Below are positions 17,109 to 25,010 of a DNA stretch of 45,363 nucleotides, piece by piece. How positions within the stretch are numbered: the first letter of the stretch is position 1; each line of letters begins with the position of its first letter. The translations under genes were made by a program, and so were the position numbers. This DNA comes from an uncultured beta proteobacterium (GTDB taxonomy: Bacteria > Pseudomonadota > Gammaproteobacteria > Burkholderiales > Burkholderiaceae_C), in assembly GCA_903861575.1 (NCBI GenBank), contig CAIOUR010000184.1:1-45363 (forward strand), in the 5' to 3' direction. The notes beneath the pieces are model-generated. The model was not told the DNA's origin. It saw nothing but the letters and a program-made list of their open reading frames with translations, and did not search any database.

Positions 17109-18065
17109 TCAGTTCAGCGCCATGCTGAGCTTGCGCCGGTAGCTGGCCACCATCTGCGCTTGCGGGTCTTGCACCACCACCGTTTTACCCAGTAGCTCGA
17201 TGCCACCGGCAGCTTTGCCGGCATCGGCACCGGTGTTTTTGGGTTTTGGCGGGGTGAGCAGCTCCAGGATCGCGACCATGCTTTTGCGCGGCGCGCCGTC
17301 GCCCCAGGCTTTGTCGCGCATGATGATTTCCAGCAGCTCGTCCATGGCTGAAGTCCAAGCGCCATCGACTATCAGCACCCGGGCTTTGGCCAGGCGGGTA
17401 TCGAAATCGCGTTTGTTGGCGGCAATCACTTCGTCAAACTGCGCCGGCTCCCAAGCGCCGCGCGGGTCGGCGACCACAAACTCCACCGCCGCCAGGTACT
17501 GTTGCAGCGCCTCAAAGCGGATCTGGCGGGGGATTGCTGCCAGCGCCGGAGCCAGGGTCTCTTTGGCCTCGGCAATCAGGTTGCACTCAATCAGCAGGCG
17601 CACCAGGTCAAAGCGCACATCGTCATTGGCCGGGTCCATGTGCAGGGCGTCGGCCAGCTTGTTCAGCGCGGCTTGCGTGTCACCCGCTGCCAACAGGGCC
17701 TTGGCGTCACCGGCTTCATCGGCCGCCTGCAGGGCGTCTTCAGAAGGTAAGTGTTTGTCGAGGAAAGCTTTGATCTGCCCCTCGGGCAGCGCCCCCATGA
17801 AGCCATCAACCGGTTTGCCGCCCATCAACAGCACGCAGGTCGGAATGCTGCGAATTCCGAAGGCGGACGAAATTTGCTGCTCCTGGTCCGAGTCGATCTT
17901 GACCAGCTTGAAGCGCCCTGCGTAATCCGCTTCCAGCCGCTCCAACAAGGGTCCGATCACTTTACAGGGCCCACACCACGGGGCCCAGAAATCCACCAAC
18001 ACAGGAATGCGGTGTGAATCGGCGATGACTTCGGCTTCGAAATTGGCGACGGTGACGTTGATCAT
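17109..18065 (-). CDS. cnoX: Thioredoxin-TPR co-chaperone, CnoX/YbbN-like
   Basis: 318 residues: a thioredoxin domain (1-108) with active site WCGPC (C31, C34) and the cis-Pro segment SIPTCVLL, followed by a tetratricopeptide-like helical region (~115-280). E. coli CnoX has lost the CxxC pair, while other lineages keep it; this protein keeps it, so it may both reduce substrates and hold them for GroEL or DnaK. It stands on the opposite strand between purC and purE, interrupting the purine gene run. Its start is 89 bases from the purE start, so the two may share a divergent promoter region. Confidence 0.9.
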   Translation of the reverse strand: MINVTVANFEAEVIADSHRIPVLVDFWAPWCGPCKVIGPLLERLEADYAGRFKLVKIDSDQEQQISSAFGIRSIPTCVLLMGGKPVDGFMGALPEGQIKAFLDKHLPSEDALQAADEAGDAKALLAAGDTQAALNKLADALHMDPANDDVRFDLVRLLIECNLIAEAKETLAPALAAIPRQIRFEALQQYLAAVEFVVADPRGAWEPAQFDEVIAANKRDFDTRLAKARVLIVDGAWTSAMDELLEIIMRDKAWGDGAPRKSMVAILELLTPPKPKNTGADAGKAAGGIELLGKTVVVQDPQAQMVASYRRKLSMALN

Positions 18066-18108
18066 GGAGGAGGGTGGACGGGTTAGAGGCTGGTGTGGGG
18101 GCTAAACG

Positions 18109-18114
18109 TAAAAT
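18109..18114 (+). promoter_or_regulatory. Possible -10 box for purE
   Basis: TAAAAT sits 40 bases before the purE ATG, in the only AT-rich patch of the divergent cnoX/purE gap. No matching -35 box is clear. Tentative. Confidence 0.3.
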
Positions 18115-18154
18115 CACGCGCTTCGTCTTTGCGCCAACCTACAGGTTTTACCCT

Positions 18155-18712
18155 ATGCCATCCAACCACCCGGATTCTTCGAGCGTGCAAAACCTGCAGA
18201 CGGGCGCAAAAATCGGTGTTGTCATGGGCTCCAGTTCGGACTGGGACACCATGCAGCACGCAGTCGCGATTCTCCAACACTTCGGTGTCGCCCACGAGGC
18301 GCAGGTCCTTTCAGCCCACCGCATGCCCGACCAGATGTTCGCCTACGCGGAGGCGGCCTCTGGGCGCGGCCTATGCGCCATCATCGCCGGTGCTGGCGGC
18401 GCAGCGCACTTGCCGGGCATGCTGGCTGCCAAAACCACGGTGCCGGTACTTGGTGTGCCGGTGGCTGGCGAACATTTGCGCGGGGTGGACGCCCTGCACA
18501 GCATCGTGCAAATGCCCAAAGGTATTCCGGTCGCCACTTTTGCCATCGGCAAGGCGGGCGCTGCCAATGCCGCGCTGTTTGCGGTGGCCTTGCTGGCCCT
18601 GCATGACGCCGCTTTGCTGGCGCGTTTGCAGGCTTACCGCGCCGAGCAAACGGCCGCGGCCCAGGCCATGGTGCTGCCCCCCGAAGCGCCCGCTGCAGGC
18701 CAGGGTGTGTGA
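18155..18712 (+). CDS. purE: N5-carboxyaminoimidazole ribonucleotide mutase
   Basis: PurE class I converts N5-CAIR (the product of PurK) to CAIR. 185 residues from the ATG at 18155; upstream residues in the track ORF fall in the promoter region. Motifs: VVMGSSSDWDTM (phosphate binding, with catalytic Asp region), LSAHRMPDQMF (catalytic His) and IIAGAGGAAHLPGMLAAKTTVPVLGVPV. Followed directly by purK, its functional partner. Confidence 0.96.
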   Translation: MPSNHPDSSSVQNLQTGAKIGVVMGSSSDWDTMQHAVAILQHFGVAHEAQVLSAHRMPDQMFAYAEAASGRGLCAIIAGAGGAAHLPGMLAAKTTVPVLGVPVAGEHLRGVDALHSIVQMPKGIPVATFAIGKAGAANAALFAVALLALHDAALLARLQAYRAEQTAAAQAMVLPPEAPAAGQGV

Positions 18713-18716
18713 GCCG

Positions 18717-19874
18717 GTGACCGCGCACCCAGCCTTGTTGCCACAAGCCGGCGTGACCCTGGGCGTCATGGGTGGCGGCCAACTCGGTCGCATGTTCGTG
18801 CACGCCGCCCAGGCCATGGGATACAGCACCGCCGTGCTCGACCCCGACCCGCAAAGCCCGGCCGGTCTGGTCAGCCACCACCACGTCGTCACCGCCTACG
18901 ACGATCCGGCGGGGCTTGCAGAACTGGCTGCGCTGTGCGCTGCGGTCACCACTGAATTTGAAAACGTACCCGCGCCCGCCCTGCGCACGTTGGCCGCGCA
19001 CTGCGTGGTCTCACCGCCCGCTGAAGCGGTGGCGGTCGCGCAGGACCGCGCCCAGGAAAAGGCCCATTTCGTGCGCTGCGGCGCTCCCTGTGCGCCCCAT
19101 GCTCTTATCGAAACTACAGCGCAACTTGATGCGGTGGCCGACGCACTCTTGCCCGGTATTCTCAAAACCGCCCGCATGGGCTACGACGGCAAAGGCCAGA
19201 TCCGCGTGACCGACCGCGCTGCATTGGCCCGCGCGTGGGACGCGCTGCACAAGGTGCCCTGCGTTCTTGAAAAAATGCTGCCGCTGGCGGCTGAATGTTC
19301 GGTGCTGGTGGCACGCGGTGCGGATGGCGCGATGGTGCATTTCCCGGTGCAGCGCAACCTGCACCGCGACGGCATTCTGGCGGTGACCGAGGTGTATGCG
19401 GGCAATGTGCCCGCGCCGCTCGCCGCGCAGGCGGTTGCGGCGGCTGAATCAATTGCGCGCGGTCTGGATTACGTGGGCTTGTTGTGCGTCGAATTTTTTG
19501 TGCTGCAAGACGGCAGCCTGGTGGTCAACGAAATCGCCCCGCGCCCCCATAACAGCGGGCACTACACCATGGACGCCTGCGACCAGTCGCAGTTCACGCT
19601 GCAGGTGCGTACCCTGGCCGGTCTGCCGCTGACTCCGCCGCACCAGCACAGCGCGGCCGTGATGCTGAATTTGCTGGGCGACATCTGGGCCGATGGCATG
19701 CCCGATTGGGCAGGCGTGCTGGCGCTGCCCGGGACCCACTTGCATCTGTACGGCAAAGCCCAGGCCCGCGCCGGCCGCAAGATGGGTCACCTCACCGTGA
19801 CCGCCGCCAGCGTCGAGCAGGCGCGCGCAGTGGCCTTGCAGGCCGCGCAGCTGCTCGGCATAGCGGCTTTTTAG
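18717..19874 (+). CDS. purK: N5-carboxyaminoimidazole ribonucleotide synthase
   Basis: ATP-grasp enzyme that carboxylates AIR to N5-CAIR using bicarbonate. The track ORF of 593 residues is an over-extension through purE in another frame. The most likely start is the GTG at 18717, four bases after the purE stop, giving 385 residues; another GTG at 18705 would overlap purE. No ATG is available before the conserved TLGVMGGGQLGRMFV. Other motifs: TEFENVP, ILKTARMGYDGKGQ, ECSVLVAR, CVEFFVLQDGSLVVNEIAPRPHNSGHYT, and GKxxARAGRKMGHLT. Confidence 0.94.
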   Translation: MTAHPALLPQAGVTLGVMGGGQLGRMFVHAAQAMGYSTAVLDPDPQSPAGLVSHHHVVTAYDDPAGLAELAALCAAVTTEFENVPAPALRTLAAHCVVSPPAEAVAVAQDRAQEKAHFVRCGAPCAPHALIETTAQLDAVADALLPGILKTARMGYDGKGQIRVTDRAALARAWDALHKVPCVLEKMLPLAAECSVLVARGADGAMVHFPVQRNLHRDGILAVTEVYAGNVPAPLAAQAVAAAESIARGLDYVGLLCVEFFVLQDGSLVVNEIAPRPHNSGHYTMDACDQSQFTLQVRTLAGLPLTPPHQHSAAVMLNLLGDIWADGMPDWAGVLALPGTHLHLYGKAQARAGRKMGHLTVTAASVEQARAVALQAAQLLGIAAF

Positions 19875-19883
19875 GCGCACCCG

Positions 19884-20924
19884 ATGCTGCTGGACGCCCG
19901 CACGCCCGCTGGCTTGGAGGCTGCGCTGCCAGTGGCTGCGGCGTGTTTGCGTTCCGGCGGCTTGATTGGTCTGCCCACAGAGACGGTGTATGGCCTCGGT
20001 GCCGACGCCGACAACCCGGCTGCCGTTGCAGCCATATTTGCCGCCAAAGGCCGTCCCGTTGACCACCCGCTGATCGTCCACGTGGCAGACGGTGAGGCTG
20101 GTGCCCAGGCTTTGGCGCATTTCGCCTGCCGCCTGCCGCCTTTTGCACAGGCCCTGGCCAACGCTTTTTGGCCTGGGCCGCTGACCCTCATCGCGCCGCG
20201 CCGTGCCGGTGTGGCGCAGGCCGCAGCGGGTGGGCAGGACAGCATCGGGCTGCGTTGCCCGGCGCATCCGGTGGCCTTGGGCTTGTTGCGGCTGTTGGCG
20301 CAGGGCCCGCAGCCCGTTCGTGGAATTGCCGCGCCCAGCGCCAACCGCTTCGGCCGGGTCAGCCCGACCACCGCCGCGCACGTGCGCAGCGAGCTGGGCG
20401 ACCGCTTGCTGGTGCTGGACGGCGGCGACTGCCAACGCGGGATCGAGTCCACCATCGTCGACTGCACGCGCGGCCAACCGGTGCTGTTGCGCCCCGGGCC
20501 GATCACCCGCGCGCAGCTGCACGCGGCGTGCGGGCAAGCGGTTTTGCTTCCCGCGCAAGCCACGGCCTTGGCGACGCAGCAAGCCGCACCACGCGCCTCT
20601 GGCACGTTGGCGTCGCATTACGCGCCCCGCGCGCGGGTGGCCCTGATGGATACGCAGGCCTTGCGCATCGCATTGCAAACTTCGCCGCTGCCGCCACGCC
20701 TGGGCGTGTACCTGCGGACTGCGTCTTTGCAGGCCCTGGCGCGCGCACTGCCGCAAGCGGTGCTGGCTGACATGCCGCGTACCGCACCCGCTGCGGCGCG
20801 CCGTTTGTTTGCGACCTTGCGCCAGTTGGATGATGCGGGTGTGGATGCGATCTGGGTTGAGGCGGTGCCCGATGGCATTGCCTGGGACGGTGTGCGCGAC
20901 CGTTTGCAGCGCGCGGCAGCCTGA
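19884..20924 (+). CDS. tsaC: L-threonylcarbamoyladenylate synthase, Sua5 type
   Basis: Makes threonylcarbamoyl-AMP from Thr, bicarbonate and ATP, the first step in the t6A modification at tRNA position 37. 346 residues: an N-terminal YrdC-like domain (1-~205; GLPTETVYGLGADA, AAKGRPVDHPLIVHV, FWPGPLTLI, IAAPSANRFGRVSPT, ESTIVDCT) plus a C-terminal Sua5 domain (~245-346; SGTLASHYAPRARV is the linker region). The longer two-domain architecture distinguishes it from E. coli TsaC. It follows purK by nine bases. tsaB lies ~2.8 kb downstream. A terminator follows. Confidence 0.94.
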   Translation: MLLDARTPAGLEAALPVAAACLRSGGLIGLPTETVYGLGADADNPAAVAAIFAAKGRPVDHPLIVHVADGEAGAQALAHFACRLPPFAQALANAFWPGPLTLIAPRRAGVAQAAAGGQDSIGLRCPAHPVALGLLRLLAQGPQPVRGIAAPSANRFGRVSPTTAAHVRSELGDRLLVLDGGDCQRGIESTIVDCTRGQPVLLRPGPITRAQLHAACGQAVLLPAQATALATQQAAPRASGTLASHYAPRARVALMDTQALRIALQTSPLPPRLGVYLRTASLQALARALPQAVLADMPRTAPAAARRLFATLRQLDDAGVDAIWVEAVPDGIAWDGVRDRLQRAAA

Positions 20925-20956
20925 CGGGCTTGGGCCAGCGCAACGCCCGTATTTTT
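20924..20956 (+). terminator. Rho-independent terminator after tsaC
   Basis: ACGGGC pairs with GCCCGT, with an inner TTG/CAA extension, followed by A and TTTTT. It starts at the last base of the tsaC stop codon and separates it from the convergent SemiSWEET gene. Confidence 0.6.
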
Positions 20957-21242
20957 ACGTCGCGGGTGCGGCTGGCGGTATCTCTGCGTTGCGGTAGCGC
21001 AGCTTCATGCCCAGGATCGCCAGCGCCACCGGCGCGGTGACGCCATTGGACAGCATCATCGGCCATGACCCCAGCGCGATGGCGTAGACCAGCCACAGCA
21101 GCACGCCGATGGTGAAGATGCTGTACATCGCCAGGCTGATACCACTCACGTCTTTGGTCCGGAAGGTTTGCCACGCCTGCGGGATAAAGCTCACGGTGGT
21201 GAGTACGGCAGCGAGGCTGCCAATGATGTCATTGGTTTGCAT
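20955..21242 (-). CDS. SemiSWEET family small sugar transporter
   Basis: 95-residue membrane protein with three helices and the single PQ-loop motif SFIPQAWQTFRTKDVSGIS (19-37), the hallmark of bacterial SemiSWEETs, which work as dimers to pass sugars by facilitated diffusion. Helices lie at about 5-25, 40-60 and 65-83. The actual substrate cannot be read from sequence. It lies six bases downstream of dacB on the same strand, so the two are likely co-transcribed. Confidence 0.88.
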   Translation of the reverse strand: MQTNDIIGSLAAVLTTVSFIPQAWQTFRTKDVSGISLAMYSIFTIGVLLWLVYAIALGSWPMMLSNGVTAPVALAILGMKLRYRNAEIPPAAPAT

Positions 21243-21248
21243 GGAGTC

Positions 21249-22673
21249 CTAGTCGTTAGCGGTCCAGTCGAGCAGCGCCTCAATTGCAGGGCGGGCGGCG
21301 CTGGCGTTGGGGTGGTTCACCATGGCAACGACGACGTAGCGCTTACCGCTGGGCGCCAGCACATAGCCGCCAATGGCTAGCACGTTGCTGAGGCTTCCGG
21401 TTTTCAGGTGGGCCGATGTGCTCGTGTTGCTGCGTTTGAGGGTGCCGTCCTGTCCCGCAATGGGCAACGATGCCATCAGTTCCGGCATGGTGGGTGAAGC
21501 GTAGGCAGCTTGTAAAAGCTGGCCCAATGCGTTGGCACTGATGCTCTCCTGGCGCGACAGGCCCGAGCCGTTTTCCAAAAGCGGCGCGTCCGACGCACCG
21601 AACCTTTGTGCCCACCAGCTTTGGACAAATGCGTTGGACGCTGCGAAACTGGCCGGGCTTTGCGCGTCGCTGCCTGTGTTGCCGCGTCCCAGCGTCAGAT
21701 AGAGCTGTTGGGCCATTACGTTGTTGCTGTACTTGTTGATGTCGCGTATCACTTCAGCCAGCGCGGGTGATTTCACCGTCAAGGCGGGGCCACGCTCCAG
21801 CACGTGCGGCGGTGTGTTGCCGTAGCGCACGCTGCCCGTCAGGCCTCCTCCCAAGCTGAGCCACATGCCGTGCACCGCGCGCGCCGCAAATTGTCCGGGG
21901 TCGGCATAGGCGACCGGCCAGCTGCGCTCCCCGCAGGCGCTGGCGTAGCTGCCCGCAAAGCGCGGGCGTAAGGGGTCGGAAAAGTCAGCGGCCAGTGCGC
22001 TGCGGTAATCGTTACAGGCACCGCCGCTCAGTGGCACCTGCTCGGGCAGCTTCACGCCTGCCAGCGGCGGGTCGGTTTGTATCCGCGCGACCCCGGCGGC
22101 TGCATCCGGCGTGAAGGTGAAAACCAGGGTGCTGTAGTTCACCAAGAACGCGTCGGGCGCCGCGTTGTAGGGGCGCAGTGGCTCACCATCAAAACGCCCC
22201 GGGTCGACCGGTGCCAGCGCAAAAGCACTGCGGTCGATCACGATGTCTCCGTCAATTTTTTGGATACCCAAGCCTTGTATGCGCCGCATCAGCAGCCACA
22301 GCCGTTCCACTACCAGCTTAGGGTCACCCTGTCCTTTGAGGTAGATATCGCCATGGAACACCTTGTCGCCGGGTTTGGGCCTGCCCTTGCTATCCAGGTA
22401 GACCGGCGTGTTCCAGGTAAACGCCGGGCCCAGGGTGTCCAGCGCGGCAAACGTGGTGACCAGCTTCATGACCGAGGCCGGTTGCATGGGGTTGGCACTC
22501 TGGTGGCTCAGGCGCGGGGCCTGGCTGTGGCCGACTTCGGCCACCAAAAGCGCCACGGCCTCGGGTGGCACTTTGGCGCGGGCCAGTTCAGCGCCTATCG
22601 GCGGTGGAATTTGGGCAAACGCGGCGCAGCTTGCCAGCCAGGCTGCGCCTGCGAGCAGGTGGCGCACAGACAT
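21249..22673 (-). CDS. dacB: D-Ala-D-Ala carboxypeptidase/endopeptidase (PBP4 family)
   Basis: Periplasmic peptidase that cuts D-Ala-D-Ala tails and peptide cross-links of peptidoglycan. 474 residues from the ATG at 22673 (an ATG three codons earlier at 22682 is also possible; the track ORF start is far too long). Signal peptide MSVRHLLAGAAWLASCAAFA. The three active-site motifs are intact: SVMK (S67-K70), SNN in NKYSNNVMAQQL, and KTG in SAHLKTGSLSN. The insert between SxxK and SxN is as expected for class C PBPs. Divergent from the DMT transporter gene. Confidence 0.94.
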   Translation of the reverse strand: MSVRHLLAGAAWLASCAAFAQIPPPIGAELARAKVPPEAVALLVAEVGHSQAPRLSHQSANPMQPASVMKLVTTFAALDTLGPAFTWNTPVYLDSKGRPKPGDKVFHGDIYLKGQGDPKLVVERLWLLMRRIQGLGIQKIDGDIVIDRSAFALAPVDPGRFDGEPLRPYNAAPDAFLVNYSTLVFTFTPDAAAGVARIQTDPPLAGVKLPEQVPLSGGACNDYRSALAADFSDPLRPRFAGSYASACGERSWPVAYADPGQFAARAVHGMWLSLGGGLTGSVRYGNTPPHVLERGPALTVKSPALAEVIRDINKYSNNVMAQQLYLTLGRGNTGSDAQSPASFAASNAFVQSWWAQRFGASDAPLLENGSGLSRQESISANALGQLLQAAYASPTMPELMASLPIAGQDGTLKRSNTSTSAHLKTGSLSNVLAIGGYVLAPSGKRYVVVAMVNHPNASAARPAIEALLDWTAND

Positions 22674-22741
22674 AGCGGGCATTATCGACCGGGGCTTGCT
22701 GGCGATACGGGGCGGGGCAGCCGCACGCCGATAATCCCGCC

Positions 22742-23761
22742 ATGTCCACATCGGTATCCGCATCCCCGCTTGCTCCGGGTCTTGTGCCGGTTGCGGCGCC
22801 GGTGACCGCAGCCGCGACTTCGCGTACCACGGGCTTGTTGGCGGCATTGGTGACGGTGTTGATCTGGACGTCCTTCATCGTCATCGCCCGCGCCAGCACC
22901 GATCCGGCGCGTGGCGCGCTTTTGTTGCCGCTCGATATGGGTATGGCCCGCATATGCGGCGCGTTTGCGGTTCTGGCGCCCTGGGGCTGGTGGTTGACGC
23001 GGCGGGACCGGGCGGCTGGCATTGTGGACGGCCATTCATTCGGCGGTCTCTCGCCTTTGCCCTTTCGGATGACGGTCTTGACCGGCTTTTTCGGCGGTGC
23101 GCTTTATGCCAGTTTTGCTTACAGCGGATTTGCGTTTGCGCCCGCAGCGCATGGCTCGGTCTTGCTGCCCGGCGGGCTGCCCTTGTGGACATCCGTCTTG
23201 GCGGTGCTGGTGTTGGGTGAGAGGCTGCACCGCGCGCGCGTCGCCGGGCTGATCTTGATTGTGGGCGGCGGTTTGCTCGTCGGAGGGGCCAGTTTGCTGC
23301 ATGCGCTGGATGGTGGCGAGGTCTGGCGGGGCGACTTGCTGTTCATGGGTGCGTCCATCTGCTGGTCGGTCTACAGCGTGCTGGTGCGCCGCCACAGCCT
23401 GGACGCGGTGCGTGCCACCATCGCCATCACCGTGTTCGCGTTTTGCACGTACGTGCCGATGTACGGCATCCTGGCTATCGCGCAGGTCTTGCCCAGCCAT
23501 CTGGGGCAGGCCGGGTGGCAGTTTGTGTTGTTCCAGATGGTGTACCAGGGTGTGGGAACCGTGGCGATTTCGGGCATTACCTTTACCACCATGATCCGCT
23601 ACTACGGGCCGGTGCGCTCCACCATGATCACCGCGCTGGTGCCGGGATTGTCCGCGCTCTCAGCGGCGTTGCTGCTCGGTGAAGCCCTGCCGTGGAACGT
23701 GTTGGCCGGGTTGGCGCTGGTCAGTGCCGGCATCTTGTTTGGCGTGCGCCAGAAGCGTTGA
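22742..23761 (+). CDS. EamA/DMT-family transporter
   Basis: 339-residue inner-membrane protein with about ten helices in two EamA repeats (roughly residues 35-175 and 190-335). It has LLPLDMGMARICGAF, HGSVLLPGGLPLWTSVLAVLVLGERL in the first repeat and SALVPGLSALSAALLLGEAL-like residues in the second. Drug/metabolite exporters of this family move amino acids, nucleosides or other metabolites; the substrate is unknown here. The ~30-residue N-terminal extension before the first helix is Ala/Pro-rich and low-complexity. It ends three bases before tsaB, so it may lead that operon. Confidence 0.85.
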   Translation: MSTSVSASPLAPGLVPVAAPVTAAATSRTTGLLAALVTVLIWTSFIVIARASTDPARGALLLPLDMGMARICGAFAVLAPWGWWLTRRDRAAGIVDGHSFGGLSPLPFRMTVLTGFFGGALYASFAYSGFAFAPAAHGSVLLPGGLPLWTSVLAVLVLGERLHRARVAGLILIVGGGLLVGGASLLHALDGGEVWRGDLLFMGASICWSVYSVLVRRHSLDAVRATIAITVFAFCTYVPMYGILAIAQVLPSHLGQAGWQFVLFQMVYQGVGTVAISGITFTTMIRYYGPVRSTMITALVPGLSALSAALLLGEALPWNVLAGLALVSAGILFGVRQKR

Positions 23762-23764
23762 TCC

Positions 23765-24505
23765 ATGCGTGTTCTGGCTTTTGATACCAGCACCGAAGTC
23801 CTGTCGGTGGCGCTGGGCGCGCCCATCCATGGTGAACACCGTGTCTGGGCGCACAGCGGTGAGGGCGGCGTGCAGGCTTCGCACACCCTGATTGCCACGG
23901 TGCAGGACCTGTTGCGCCAGGCGGGCTTGCGTTTGCAGGATGTAGATGCCATCGGCTTTGGCGCGGGTCCGGGTGCTTTCACCGGTCTGCGTACCGCTTG
24001 CGCCGTGGCGCAGGGTTTGGCCTTGGGCGCCGGACTGCGGGTGGTGCCTGTGCCGTCTTTGCTGGCGCTGGCGGAGGAGGCGCGTTTCCACCAGCAGTGT
24101 GCGGCACGTGGGCCCGACCTGACTGTGATGTCGCTGCTCGATGCCCGTATGGGCGAGGTCTACGCCGCCGCCTACGCCTGGCGCGCCGGGCAGTGGGACA
24201 CGCTGCGCCCGCCTTGTTTGATCAGCCCCGCGCAAGCCGCCAGTTGGCTGTCTGACATGCCAGCGGACACCGTCGTAGCAGGCAACGCCCTGACCGCCTA
24301 CCCCGAGGTTGTGGGTGGCCGCAATAGCCTCGCGTTACCGGCCATCGGTCCGACCGCGCAGGCCATCGTGCGCCTGGCTCCGGCCATGCTGGCTGCTGGT
24401 CTTGCCGTGGACGCCGCCGACGCATTGCCCCTGTACGTACGCGACAAGGTGGCCCAAACCACGCTGGAACGTGAAGCCGCTGCCCGGGCCAAGCGCGATG
24501 CCTAA
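23765..24505 (+). CDS. tsaB: tRNA t6A-modification protein TsaB
   Basis: Inactive kinase-fold partner of TsaD in the t6A-forming complex. 246 residues with VLAFDTSTEVLSVAL at the N terminus, the signature GFGAGPGAFTGLRTACAVAQGLALG (~residues 63-87), and LLDARMGEVYAAAY. It lies downstream of the EamA transporter and overlaps rimI by eight bases. The tsaB-rimI pairing is common in bacteria. TsaC/Sua5 is encoded 2.8 kb upstream; tsaD and tsaE are not in the window. Confidence 0.95.
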   Translation: MRVLAFDTSTEVLSVALGAPIHGEHRVWAHSGEGGVQASHTLIATVQDLLRQAGLRLQDVDAIGFGAGPGAFTGLRTACAVAQGLALGAGLRVVPVPSLLALAEEARFHQQCAARGPDLTVMSLLDARMGEVYAAAYAWRAGQWDTLRPPCLISPAQAASWLSDMPADTVVAGNALTAYPEVVGGRNSLALPAIGPTAQAIVRLAPAMLAAGLAVDAADALPLYVRDKVAQTTLEREAAARAKRDA

Positions 24506-24983
24506 GCGGACAACAGCGGCCCCGGCTGCGGCCGACACCCAGGCCCTTTTCGTACCTATGGCCTTGTCGGACCTGGATGCGGTCATGGACATCGAGCAGC
24601 GGGTCTACACCCACCCCTGGAGCCGCGCCAGTTTTGCGGATGTGCTGGAAAACGGGTACGCCGTGCACCTGCTCAAGGCGGGCGAAACCCTGCTGGGCTA
24701 CTTTGTGGTGATGCAGGGCGTGGACGAAGCGCACCTGTTGAATATCGCCCTGGCCCCGGAGTACCAACGCCAGGGATGGGCACCGATGATGCTGGAGGCG
24801 GTGGAAATCTGGGCCCGCGCGCGTTCTGCGGCCTGGCTGTGGTTGGAGGTGCGCAGCGGCAACACCCGCGCCCAGGCCGTGTACCGGGCGCGCGGCTTTC
24901 AGCCGGTGGGGCGGCGCAACGGCTACTACGCCGCCGGACGCTGCCAGCGCGAAGACGCGGTAGTCATGCGCTTGGCCCTTTGA
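24498..24983 (+). CDS. rimI: Ribosomal protein S18 alanine N-acetyltransferase
   Basis: GNAT acetyltransferase that acetylates the N-terminal alanine of S18. I trimmed the 224-residue track ORF to the ATG at 24498 (161 residues), which overlaps the tsaB stop. GNAT features: DIEQRVYTHPWSRASF, LLGYFVVMQGVDEAHLLNIALAPEYQRQGWAPMML (acetyl-CoA loop; the usual GxG/A is GWA) and LEVRSGNTRAQAVYRARGF. Length and N terminus fit RimI after a ~15-residue Ala-rich extension. Confidence 0.93.
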   Translation: MPKRTTAAPAAADTQALFVPMALSDLDAVMDIEQRVYTHPWSRASFADVLENGYAVHLLKAGETLLGYFVVMQGVDEAHLLNIALAPEYQRQGWAPMMLEAVEIWARARSAAWLWLEVRSGNTRAQAVYRARGFQPVGRRNGYYAAGRCQREDAVVMRLAL

Positions 24984-25010
24984 AGACACGCACCGTACCA
25001 TCCAGCCCCT

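Noticed and set aside
19449-20756. 435-residue ORF antisense to purK-tsaC
   Set aside because: Gln/Arg/Ala-rich reverse-frame translation crossing two clear genes; no recognisable domain.
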